This document shows positions 31,269 to 38,947 of a DNA stretch of 64,000 nt, one piece after another. The notes beneath the pieces were generated by a model. It was not told where the DNA came from, ran no database searches, and saw only the letters and a program-made list of their open reading frames with translations. The position numbers and the translations under genes are program-made. Origin of the DNA: Clostridiales bacterium (GTDB taxonomy: Bacteria > Bacillota > Clostridia > Peptostreptococcales > Anaerovoracaceae). The stretch covers positions 1 through 64,000 of the forward strand of contig WRJK01000001.1 in assembly GCA_009782285.1 (NCBI GenBank), in the 5' to 3' direction. Every line of letters starts with the position of its first letter. The first letter of the stretch is position 1.

Positions 31269-32291
31269 ATGGGATTTGCGGACGAGGTGGGGATCGATCT
31301 CGGTACAGCTAACGTACTCGTTTACATAAAAGGGAAAGGCGTCGTTTTGAGCGAGCCTACAGTGGTAGCTATCAACAAGGACGACAACCAGATAAAGGCT
31401 ATCGGGGAAGACGCAAGGCAGATGCTGGGGAGGACTCCGGCCAACATTGTTGCGGTCAGGCCTCTTCGCGACGGCGTCATATCCGACTACGACATAACAG
31501 AGCGGATGCTCAAATACTTTATCCGCAAAGTCTGCAAGAGCAGCAAGTTCTTCAAGCCCCGCATCATGGTGTGCGTGCCAAGCGGGGTCACCGAAGTGGA
31601 AAAAAGGGCAGTGAGGGAAGCTGCTATGCAAGCGGGGGGCAAGGCTGTTTTTCTCATGGAAGAGCCTATTGCTGCGGCAATGGGTGCAGGCATCGACATA
31701 TTGAGGCCGGACGGCGTCATGGTGATAGACGTGGGCGGCGGCACAACTGACATCGCCGTGATTTCCCTTGGAGGGATCGTTGCAAATGCGTCGGTCAAAG
31801 TCGCAGGGGACAGATTCGACGAAGCCATAGTGAAATACATGCGTAGAGAGCATAAGCTCTACATAGGCGAGCGCACTTCTGAAGAGGTCAAAATAAACAT
31901 AGGCACAGCGTATCCAAGGCAAGAACTGATAAGAATGGAGTGCAGGGGGAGGGATCTTGTTACGGGGCTTCCAAAATCCATCGAGGTAACGTCGAAAGAG
32001 ATAATGGAGGCGCTGGACGAGCCACTTACCACCATTTGCGAGGCTGTGCACGGGGTGCTTGAGAGGACGCCGCCGGAGCTTGCTGCAGACATCAGCAATT
32101 CCGGGATTGTCATTACAGGCGGCGGGGCGCTTTTGAACGGCATTGATTTAAGAATTGAAGAACGCACGGGGATCAAAGTCACCATTGCAGAAGACCCAAA
32201 ATCCTGCGTTGCGACAGGAACCGGCAAAGCACTGGATTCAATTGACATAATTGAAAGAAGCCAGATGAACAAGAGGAAGCCTTACACATAA
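31269..32291 (+). CDS. mreB: MreB/Mbl actin-like rod-shape protein
   Basis: 340 residues, usual MreB length. Actin-fold phosphate loops GIDLGTANVLVYIKGKGVV and MVIDVGGGTTDIAVISLGG, the connect motif EEPIAAAMGAG and the adenosine motif SGIVITGGGALLNG are all present. It forms membrane-associated filaments guiding lateral wall synthesis. No mreC or mreD follows, which is the arrangement of the Mbl or MreBH paralogues, so this may be Mbl rather than the MreB of the mreBCD operon. The TAA stop overlaps the next ATG by one base. Confidence 0.93.
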   Translation: MGFADEVGIDLGTANVLVYIKGKGVVLSEPTVVAINKDDNQIKAIGEDARQMLGRTPANIVAVRPLRDGVISDYDITERMLKYFIRKVCKSSKFFKPRIMVCVPSGVTEVEKRAVREAAMQAGGKAVFLMEEPIAAAMGAGIDILRPDGVMVIDVGGGTTDIAVISLGGIVANASVKVAGDRFDEAIVKYMRREHKLYIGERTSEEVKINIGTAYPRQELIRMECRGRDLVTGLPKSIEVTSKEIMEALDEPLTTICEAVHGVLERTPPELAADISNSGIVITGGGALLNGIDLRIEERTGIKVTIAEDPKSCVATGTGKALDSIDIIERSQMNKRKPYT

Positions 32292-33451
32292 TGAAATTGG
32301 AACTGATAGCGACTGCCACTTTCGGTCTGGAAGCCGTCGTCAAGCGCGAAGTCGAAGCCCTAGGGTACAAGGTGCTGAAATCTGAAGATGCGAAAATAAC
32401 GTTTTGCGGCGACGAGCGGGCAATCGCCAAGGCAAACCTCTGGTTGCGTTGCGCAGACAGGGTGCATGTCAAGATGGGAGAGTTCACCGCTTGCGAGTTC
32501 GAGGAGCTTTTTCAGCAAACGAAAGCCCTGCCTTGGGAGGAGTGGATACCGGTAGACGGAAGGTTCACTGTTTCGGGCACTTCCGTCAAGTCAAAGCTCC
32601 ACAGCGTTCCCTCATGCCAAAGCATCGTAAAAAAGGCAATAGTGGAAAGGCTTAGCGAGACGTACTGCATCAGCCAGTTCCCGGAATCGGGAGACGAGTA
32701 CCCTGTCAAGGTTTCCGTTTTGAAGGACAGGGCGACGTTGACAATCGACACAAGCGGAGCAGGGCTGCACAAGAGGGGGTACAGGGTTCGCGATGTTAGT
32801 GCGCCCATTAAAGAAACGCTGGCTGCTTCGATGGTGGCTCTTTCGTTTTGGAAAAAGGGCAGGGAGCTTTTCGACCCGTGCTGCGGCTCGGGGACCATAC
32901 CCATAGAAGCAGCCCTGATAGGCAGAAACATCGCACCCGGGTTGAACCGGAAATTCATAAGCGAGGATTGGGACGCACTCCCCAGCGGCATCTGGAAAGA
33001 GGAAAGGAAGCACGCTTTCAATGCGATCGACCATGAAGCCGACTTGAAAATATTCGCATCGGATGTTTCGCGGTCTGCCATATCCGCAGCAAGGGAAAAC
33101 GCAATCGAAGCGGGCGTGGACGACTGCATCCGCTTCAGGGCAATGGACGTATCCGGCTTAAAACCCGAGAGGAGAAACGGGATAGTCGTAACCAACCCGC
33201 CCTACGGCAGCCGGATAGGAGAAAAAAAAGAAATAGAAAGAATATACGCTTCATTGAGGGGGCTTTCGCTGGAAGACCCCACGTGGTCGTTTTTTGTGAT
33301 CACATCCGACAAAAATTTTGAAAATTCCGCCTTCGGAAAGCCGGCAGACAGGAGAAGGAAGCTTTACAACGGGCGCATAGAGGCGTGCTACTATCAGTAC
33401 CACGGACGATTTGAACGGTCGGCTGACCCTCCGCTTCATACAAGGAGTTAA
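32291..33451 (+). CDS. THUMP-domain class I RNA methyltransferase (RlmL/YpsC-like)
   Basis: 386 residues. N-terminal ferredoxin-like plus THUMP region (1-160; LIATATFGLEAVVKREVEAL), then a SAM-dependent methyltransferase domain with motif I LFDPCCGSGTIPIEAAL, ASDVSRSAISAARENA and the catalytic NPPYGSRIG. These enzymes form N2-methylguanosine in 23S rRNA (E. coli RlmL, Bacillus YpsC). Start overlaps the mreB stop (TAATG). Target position is not provable from sequence. Confidence 0.92.
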   Translation: MKLELIATATFGLEAVVKREVEALGYKVLKSEDAKITFCGDERAIAKANLWLRCADRVHVKMGEFTACEFEELFQQTKALPWEEWIPVDGRFTVSGTSVKSKLHSVPSCQSIVKKAIVERLSETYCISQFPESGDEYPVKVSVLKDRATLTIDTSGAGLHKRGYRVRDVSAPIKETLAASMVALSFWKKGRELFDPCCGSGTIPIEAALIGRNIAPGLNRKFISEDWDALPSGIWKEERKHAFNAIDHEADLKIFASDVSRSAISAARENAIEAGVDDCIRFRAMDVSGLKPERRNGIVVTNPPYGSRIGEKKEIERIYASLRGLSLEDPTWSFFVITSDKNFENSAFGKPADRRRKLYNGRIEACYYQYHGRFERSADPPLHTRS

Positions 33452-33492
33452 TCATATACCTATTATTTAAAAAATGTAAAGGAGATGGAAAA

Positions 33493-34488
33493 ATGGCTGT
33501 TAATTTGAAAGGTAGAAGTTTTTTAACACTGATGGATTTTACTCCGGAAGAAATAAGGTACCTTCTGGACCTTTCCCACGACCTGAAGGCAAAAAAAAGA
33601 GCCGGGATTTTCAATTACCTCCTGCATGGGAAGAACATCGTGCTCTTGTTCGAAAAATCCTCAACGAGGACTAGGTGCGCTTTTGAGGTCGCGTGCCTTG
33701 AAGAGGGCGGGCACGTCACCTTCCTCGATTCGGGGAGCTCGCAAATGGGCAAGAAGGAGTCCCTTGAAGATACGGCTAAGGTGCTGGGGAGGTTTTATGA
33801 CGGGATTGAGTACAGGGGGTTTGAGCAGGGCGTCGTTGAAGACCTTGCTAAATTCTCAGGAGTGCCCGTGTGGAACGGCTTGACTGACGTGGACCACCCA
33901 ACGCAGATACTGGCCGACCTGCTCACCATGGAGGAGCATGTGGCCAAGCCGCTGAACAAGGTGAAAGTGGTGTTCTGCGGCGACGTCAGGAACAACATGA
34001 GCTACGCGTGGATGTACGGGTGCGCCAAAATGGGCATGCACTACGTAGCCTACGGCCCGGATGAGCTTATCAACGGCATAGATTCCGGTGTGCTTGAAAG
34101 GGTCAAAGCTGTAGCATGCGAAACCGGGGCGGTCATTGAAACCTGCAGCGGCCCGGAATGCTTGGAAGGCGCAGACGTGCTCTACACAGACGTGTGGGCG
34201 TCTATGGGCGAAGAAGCCCAGATACCGGACAGGGTTAGGCTGTTGACCCCGTACAAGGTCACCATGGACATGATAAAAGCCACCGGCAACGGGGATGTAG
34301 TCTTCCTGCACTGCCTGCCGTCCTTCCACGATTTCGAAACCACCATGGCAAAAACCCAGATGGACCTTGGGCACGACATCAGGGAAGTGACAGACGACGT
34401 GTTCAGGAGCAGGCATTCCAAGGTGTTTGACGAAGCGGAAAACAGGATGCACACGATTAAGGCAGTTATAGTTGCAACTATCGCATAA
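33493..34488 (+). CDS. arcB: Ornithine carbamoyltransferase, probably catabolic
   Basis: 331 residues. Carbamoyl-phosphate motif STRTR (57-61), VDHPTQILADL and the ornithine/zinc-type motif FLHCLPSFHD mark an ornithine carbamoyltransferase. In the arginine deiminase pathway it splits citrulline phosphorolytically to ornithine and carbamoyl phosphate. The catabolic call comes from its neighbours arcA and arcC, 26 and 31 bases apart. AAGGAGATG precedes ATG 33493. No arcD antiporter or ArgR gene is seen nearby. Confidence 0.94.
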   Translation: MAVNLKGRSFLTLMDFTPEEIRYLLDLSHDLKAKKRAGIFNYLLHGKNIVLLFEKSSTRTRCAFEVACLEEGGHVTFLDSGSSQMGKKESLEDTAKVLGRFYDGIEYRGFEQGVVEDLAKFSGVPVWNGLTDVDHPTQILADLLTMEEHVAKPLNKVKVVFCGDVRNNMSYAWMYGCAKMGMHYVAYGPDELINGIDSGVLERVKAVACETGAVIETCSGPECLEGADVLYTDVWASMGEEAQIPDRVRLLTPYKVTMDMIKATGNGDVVFLHCLPSFHDFETTMAKTQMDLGHDIREVTDDVFRSRHSKVFDEAENRMHTIKAVIVATIA

Positions 34489-34514
34489 TTATTGCAGAAG
34501 GAGTTTGAGGGACG

Positions 34515-35732
34515 ATGAAAGGAATCCATAATTTCTCTGAGATAGGGAAATTGAACAAAGTGTTGCTGCACAAGATTGGCAACGAAATCGAGGCTCTTGT
34601 GCCCGACAATTTTGAGAGGTTGTTGTTTGACGACATACCGTACCTGAAGATAGCAAGGCAGGAATATGACAAATTCGCGGAGCTTCTGACAAGCAACGGC
34701 GTCGAAGTCGTTTACTACATCGACGAAACGGCAAAAGCGCTGAAAGACCCGGCTGTCAGGAGCGAGTTTACGAACAGGTTCATAGACGAGAGTGATATAA
34801 GCTCACCCCGCGTCAAGGAAGCCATCAAGGACTACCTTGACAGGATGGACGTGCGGGACATGGTTGAAACTGTGATTTCCGGGGTGAAAAAGGACGAAGT
34901 GGGCAGCCCGGACCCCAATTCCCTAGCCGACTACATTTCCCGGGCATACCCCTATTACACGGACCCCATGCCCAACATGTATTTTACCAGGGACCCTGGC
35001 GCATGCATTGGGAACGGCATGAGCATACACCACATGAGCACAAAGGCAAGAAGGCGCGAGGCGCTGCTGCTCCACTACATATTCACCGACAACAAGGAAT
35101 TTGCTCCTGATGGCTCGCAGATGTGGTACGACTACGATCATGAGTATTCCGTTGAGGGTGGCGACGTGCTGGTGCTTTCAAAGGACGTTGTCGCCATAGG
35201 CCTGTCGCAGAGGACAACGGCAGCCGGCATCGAGAGGTTTGCGGAAAACATCCTCGGCAAATCGACTTTCAGGAAGGTGCTGGTGTTTGATATACCAAAA
35301 TGCAGGGCTTTCATGCACCTTGACACGGTGTTTACGATGGTGGACTACGACAAATTCACGATCCATCCCGAGATAGAAGGTCCGCTCCAGATGTTCGAGA
35401 TCACCCTTGACAAAAATGGCAAGGCTAGGTTCCAGAGCAGGCAGGAGGAACTTGTGAACATTTTGAGCTCAGAGCTCAAAATGACCGCCATTGAACTGAT
35501 AAGATGCGGCGGCGACGATCGGATGGCTGCCCAGAGGGAGCAGTGGAACGACGGCTCAAACACTCTTGCCATTGCGCCGGGCGTTGTCGTCACGTACGAG
35601 AGGAATTACGTAACCAACGACTTGCTGGCAAAGCGGGGGGTAAAGGTTCTCACAATGCCAAGCTCTGAGCTTTCACGGGGGAGAGGCGGCCCCAGGTGCA
35701 TGAGCTGCCCGGTTAACAGGGACGACATATAA
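34515..35732 (+). CDS. arcA: Arginine deiminase
   Basis: 405 residues, family length. Guanidino-modifying enzyme fold with MPNMYFTRDPG, the ENG-type segment VEGGDVLVL, the His motif MHLDTVFTMVD and the C-terminal active-site loop RGRGGPRCMSCP (catalytic C395). It converts arginine to citrulline and ammonia, the first step of fermentative arginine use. The ribosome site AGAAGGAG precedes ATG 34515. The order arcB-arcA-arcC differs from the arcABC order of many Firmicutes. Confidence 0.96.
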   Translation: MKGIHNFSEIGKLNKVLLHKIGNEIEALVPDNFERLLFDDIPYLKIARQEYDKFAELLTSNGVEVVYYIDETAKALKDPAVRSEFTNRFIDESDISSPRVKEAIKDYLDRMDVRDMVETVISGVKKDEVGSPDPNSLADYISRAYPYYTDPMPNMYFTRDPGACIGNGMSIHHMSTKARRREALLLHYIFTDNKEFAPDGSQMWYDYDHEYSVEGGDVLVLSKDVVAIGLSQRTTAAGIERFAENILGKSTFRKVLVFDIPKCRAFMHLDTVFTMVDYDKFTIHPEIEGPLQMFEITLDKNGKARFQSRQEELVNILSSELKMTAIELIRCGGDDRMAAQREQWNDGSNTLAIAPGVVVTYERNYVTNDLLAKRGVKVLTMPSSELSRGRGGPRCMSCPVNRDDI

Positions 35733-35763
35733 AGCAAAAGATTGTTTAAGGAGGGGACTAAAG

Positions 35764-36705
35764 ATGGAAAAGCTGGTCATTGCGCTTGGAGGGAACGCTC
35801 TTCAATCAGGAAACGGCCCGGCGACTGCCGAAGCTCAACTCGAGGTGGTGAAGTCCACTTGCGACTATATTGCCCAGATAAGCAAAGAGGGCTATGAAAT
35901 GGCGATAGTTCACGGGAACGGCCCGCAGGTTGGAAGGATTTTGCTTGCTTCCGAGACGGCAAAGGACGTGACCCCGGTGATGCCGTTTGACGTCTGCGGG
36001 GCAATGTCGCAGGGATACATAGGCTACCACTTGCAGCAAAGCTTGAAACACTCTTTGAAATTGAAGGGGCTGGACATCCCGGTTGTCACGGTTGCCACTC
36101 AGGTAGTAGTAGATGAAAACGACCCGGGGTTTGCAAACCCGACAAAGCCTATCGGCGCTTTTTACTCGAAGGAAGAGGCAGAAGAGCTCGCTGCGAAGAA
36201 CGGCTACGTGATGAAAGAAGACGCAGGCAGGGGTTTCAGGAGAGTGGTCGCATCCCCCATGCCCAAGGAGATAGTCGAGCTTGATTCTGTTTTGAAGCTT
36301 TGGGACACAACGATAGTCGTCACCTGCGGAGGCGGAGGCATCCCCGTGGTAAAAAAAGAAGACGGACGGCTTGAAGGGACCGCCGCAGTCATCGACAAAG
36401 ACTTTGCGGCTGAACTGCTGGCTGAGAGCATCGGCGCCGACTTGCTTGTAATACTGACAGAAGTGGAGAAAGTCGCGATCAACTTCAACAAACCCGACCA
36501 AAAGGACTTGCCCAGGGCGACATATGCTGAATGTGAAAAATACATATCAGAAAACCAGTTTGCCCCAGGCAGCATGCTGCCAAAAGTGCAGGCAGCGATG
36601 AAGTTCGTCAAGGCGAACCCGTCAAAAAAAGCGATAATCAGCTCACTCGGCAAGGCTGTGGACGCCATAGCCGGCAAGACCGGAACGGAAATCGTATTCG
36701 AATAA
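35764..36705 (+). CDS. arcC: Carbamate kinase
   Basis: 313 residues. Amino-acid-kinase fold: VIALGGNALQSGNG at the N-terminus, AIVHGNGPQVGR, VVTCGGGGIPVV and VIDKDFAAELLAESIGADLL. It transfers phosphate from carbamoyl phosphate to ADP, giving ATP, ammonia and CO2, so the pathway yields one ATP per arginine. AAGGAGGGG lies before ATG 35764. It ends 6 bases from the convergent cheV stop. Confidence 0.96.
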   Translation: MEKLVIALGGNALQSGNGPATAEAQLEVVKSTCDYIAQISKEGYEMAIVHGNGPQVGRILLASETAKDVTPVMPFDVCGAMSQGYIGYHLQQSLKHSLKLKGLDIPVVTVATQVVVDENDPGFANPTKPIGAFYSKEEAEELAAKNGYVMKEDAGRGFRRVVASPMPKEIVELDSVLKLWDTTIVVTCGGGGIPVVKKEDGRLEGTAAVIDKDFAAELLAESIGADLLVILTEVEKVAINFNKPDQKDLPRATYAECEKYISENQFAPGSMLPKVQAAMKFVKANPSKKAIISSLGKAVDAIAGKTGTEIVFE

Positions 36706-36711
36706 TTACAG

Positions 36712-37632
36712 CTATTTTGTCATGCTGTCAATGAGTGAAACAAGCTTGACGATTTCGGGCTTTGAAATCTGCGCGTCGGCGCCGACTTCAAGGCCTTTTT
36801 TCTTCATTTCGTCATTGATCAGCGAAGAGAACAGTATGACCGGGATGCCTTTGAGCATAAGATCGTCCTTAATGAGCTTGGTGAGGTGGTGGCCGTCCAT
36901 AAGGGGCATCTCTATGTCGGAAACCAAGCAGGAAACGGTGTTCTCAATAGGGTGGCCTTTTGTTTTAAGGTCGGACAGGAAATCCCACGCTTCTTGGCCG
37001 TTGTCGAATTTCAGCGTGTTAACGTACCCTGCCTTTTGCAGGGAATTAATGATCAGCTTGGAGAGGAGGTTCGAGTCCTCGACCACAAAAATCGGCTTGT
37101 CGCTTCTCGGCCTTTCGCCGAGCTTGTCCAAGTCGGAGGCTTGGATGCTGGTCTGTGGGCTTATTTCGGCTATGATTTTCTCAAAATCCAGAATCGTTAT
37201 CAGCCGGTCCTCGTATTCCGCGATGCCTGTCGCTACGCCTTCCTCCCCGCCGTATATAATGGTATCCGGTTTTTGAATCTTGGTCCATGAAATGCGGTCA
37301 ATGCCAACCACTGAGTGGACATGGAAAGCGAACATCAGGTTGTTGAAGTTCGTTATCACAAAAATGTCCTTGTTTCCTTCTTCGGAAGGAGGCAGCTTGA
37401 GGTGTTTTGCCAAATCGACAACTGTTATGACGTCTGTCCTCGGCTTGAAAATCCCCTCTATGTCAGGGTGGGATTTCTGCATTGGGGTGACCGGGCAGGC
37501 CATCATGATCTCACGGACTTTCGCAACGTTGATTCCAAACAAGCTGCCCGCAACGGTAAACTCCATAATTTCAAATTCATTGGTTCCAGATTCAAGCAGG
37601 ATGTCGGTTTGATTTGAATGCGCAGAAGACAT
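36712..37632 (-). CDS. cheV: CheV chemotaxis adaptor (CheW plus receiver)
   Basis: 306 residues. N-terminal CheW-like domain (about 20-160; EIMEFTVAGSLFGINVAKVR, GIFKPRTDVITVVDLAKHL, ILDFEKIIAEI) and C-terminal response-regulator receiver (about 180-305) with acidic pocket VVEDS, phospho-acceptor aspartate in CLVSDIEMPLMDG, SS in ILFSSL and lysine in ISKPE. CheV couples receptors to CheA and its phosphorylation tunes adaptation. AGGAGGT lies 7 bases before the ATG at 37632. Monocistronic and antisense to the arc operon. Confidence 0.95.
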   Translation of the reverse strand: MSSAHSNQTDILLESGTNEFEIMEFTVAGSLFGINVAKVREIMMACPVTPMQKSHPDIEGIFKPRTDVITVVDLAKHLKLPPSEEGNKDIFVITNFNNLMFAFHVHSVVGIDRISWTKIQKPDTIIYGGEEGVATGIAEYEDRLITILDFEKIIAEISPQTSIQASDLDKLGERPRSDKPIFVVEDSNLLSKLIINSLQKAGYVNTLKFDNGQEAWDFLSDLKTKGHPIENTVSCLVSDIEMPLMDGHHLTKLIKDDLMLKGIPVILFSSLINDEMKKKGLEVGADAQISKPEIVKLVSLIDSMTK

Positions 37633-37691
37633 AAACGCTACCTCCTAAAAGAAATTCAGATTCGCAAGACGAAATGACCTTTCATCGTTTA

Positions 37692-37719
37692 ATTATACCA
37701 TATTTGAAAAATATAGCAA
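37692..37719 (-). promoter_or_regulatory. Promoter of cheV
   Basis: Minus strand: TTGCTA (37719-37714), 16-base spacer, perfect TATAAT (37697-37692), 60 bases before the cheV start. Back to back with the tRNA gene, for which a TTGACT at 37735-37740 is the only -35-like hexamer seen. Confidence 0.65.
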
Positions 37720-37782
37720 GGATAAAAATAAGTATTGACTAGAGAGGCATTTTAAAGTAAGCTATTATAGGAAACCAGAGTT

Positions 37783-37859
37783 GGGGGCATAGCTCAGTTG
37801 GTTAGAGCGCTTGCTCGACAAGCAAGAGGTCATAGGTTCGAATCCCATTGTCCCCACCA
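37783..37859 (+). tRNA. tRNA-Val(GAC)
   Basis: A 77-base cloverleaf with encoded CCA: acceptor GGGGGCA/TGTCCCC (one G-T pair), D arm GCTC/GAGC, anticodon stem CTTGC/GCAAG with loop TCGACAA, variable AGGTC, T arm with TTCGAAT loop and A73. The anticodon is GAC (valine). Two oddities: position 33 reads C instead of the near-universal U, and the T stem has one A-C mismatch. Confidence 0.9.
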
Positions 37860-37984
37860 TATTTTTTACCTTGTGTGTTAGAATAATATATCAAATATCA
37901 ATGCATTTCAGAACTGTACTATAATAATCAATAACTGCCGTTTTGACTTTTTTTATTTTTAATGTGGCAATTTTCAACGGCTAG

Positions 37985-37993
37985 TGGTATAAT
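37985..37993 (+). promoter_or_regulatory. Extended -10 promoter of the flagellar operon
   Basis: TGGTATAAT, an extended -10 element 69 bases before the flgC ATG. No good -35 stands 16-18 bases upstream (TGGCAA at most). The rest of 37860-38062 is AT-rich with no other recognisable element and no clear sigma-28 or sigma-54 site. Confidence 0.6.
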
Positions 37994-38062
37994 ATGTATT
38001 ATTTATTTATCTATTACGATCTATAAAATGTCAAAACTCGTATTGAGGGGAGGAAGACTTAA

Positions 38063-38569
38063 ATGTCGTTTCTAAGGGCCCTGAACATAAGCGGATCAGC
38101 CTTGACTGCACAGCGAGCGAGGCTGGACATCGTATCGGAAAACATTTCCAACATTGATACCACAAGAACGGAAAACGGAGGTCCTTACAGAAGAAAGGTT
38201 GTACAGTTCCAGGCAGTAGGGGACAAGAATTTCAAGACTGCGTTGGGAAATGCGCTCCTGCGCGACGGCGAGCACCGTGCCGGACACGTCAACCATGTTC
38301 ATCTCCGCCACAGGCACGTCCTGCAGGCGGGTCAAGGGGGCGCCGGCGTGATAGTCTCGGACATTATTGAGGACGAATCCCCGTTCAAGACCATTTACGA
38401 CCCAACGCACCCAGACGCAGACGAGTACGGGTACGTAATGATGCCCAATGTTGAACTGATCAAAGAGGTTGTAGACGCCATGTCCGCAAGCCGTTCATAC
38501 GAGGCGAACGTCACTGCTGTTAACGCTGTCAAACTGATGGCAAGCAAAGCTTTGGAGGTTGGAAGGTAA
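38063..38569 (+). CDS. flgC: FlgC flagellar proximal rod protein with internal insertion
   Basis: 168 residues, some 20-35 longer than most FlgC. The N-terminus (FLRALNISGSALTAQRARLD, ENISNIDTTRTENGGPYRRK) and C-terminus (DPTHPDADEYGYVMMPNVEL, ISASR-type MSASRSYEANVTAVNAVKLM) are canonical. Between them, about residues 62-95, lies a His/Arg/Gly-rich stretch (DGEHRAGHVNHVHLRHRHVL) that does not look like FlgC. GAGGGGAGGA precedes ATG 38063. It is the first gene of the operon; flgB, normally just upstream, is missing here. Confidence 0.92.
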   Translation: MSFLRALNISGSALTAQRARLDIVSENISNIDTTRTENGGPYRRKVVQFQAVGDKNFKTALGNALLRDGEHRAGHVNHVHLRHRHVLQAGQGGAGVIVSDIIEDESPFKTIYDPTHPDADEYGYVMMPNVELIKEVVDAMSASRSYEANVTAVNAVKLMASKALEVGR

Positions 38570-38570
38570 A

Positions 38571-38873
38571 ATGTTCATAACACCAATGTCGCCGCTTGGA
38601 GAGATTAGCGGATTTCACGCCGAGCAGCCAAACCCGCAAGCCGGGCCAGCAGGGCTGCCTTTTAAAGAGATATTTAGCACGGCTATTCAAAACATGAAAG
38701 AAACCGAAATCATATCGAACAACGACACCGCCCTCCTTGCGCTTGGCGACATCGACGACCTGCATACTCTGGGGATCGACGCCACTAAGGCATATCTTGC
38801 GGAAAAGCTCGTAATTGAGCTTCGGAACCGTGCGATGGAAGCGTACTCGGAAATCATGCGGATAAACCTCTAA
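38571..38873 (+). CDS. fliE: FliE MS-ring/rod junction protein
   Basis: 100 residues from ATG 38571, one base after the flgC stop. FliE signature in the C-terminal half: PFKEIFSTAIQNM, DLHTLGIDATKAYLAEKLVI and RNRAMEAYSEIMRINL. FliE joins the MS ring to the proximal rod. GGAGGTTGGAAGG lies upstream within flgC. A 74-base gap with a hairpin separates it from fliF. Confidence 0.95.
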   Translation: MFITPMSPLGEISGFHAEQPNPQAGPAGLPFKEIFSTAIQNMKETEIISNNDTALLALGDIDDLHTLGIDATKAYLAEKLVIELRNRAMEAYSEIMRINL

Positions 38874-38909
38874 CAGCGACGGAAATGCAACTTGAAAAAT
38901 CGTGATGGT

Positions 38910-38929
38910 GTGGGCGCAGCCCACGTTTT
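38910..38929 (+). terminator. Attenuator-like hairpin between fliE and fliF
   Basis: GTGGGC / GCCCAC stem with GCA loop, one G, then TTTT. A short but canonical intrinsic-terminator form inside the operon, 19 bases before the fliF start; probably partial. Confidence 0.5.
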
Positions 38930-38947
38930 AACAGTGAGGAAATAACG

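Noticed and set aside
31110-32051. 313-codon open frame antisense to mreB
   Set aside because: It lies wholly over mreB (and the livF end), whose motifs are unmistakable, has no ribosome site and an odd Cys/His/Tyr-rich composition.
37940-38000. Sigma-54 site before flgC
   Set aside because: TGGCAA followed by TTTTCAAC looks suggestive but lacks the GG-N10-GC spacing; an extended -10 sigma-A element fits better.
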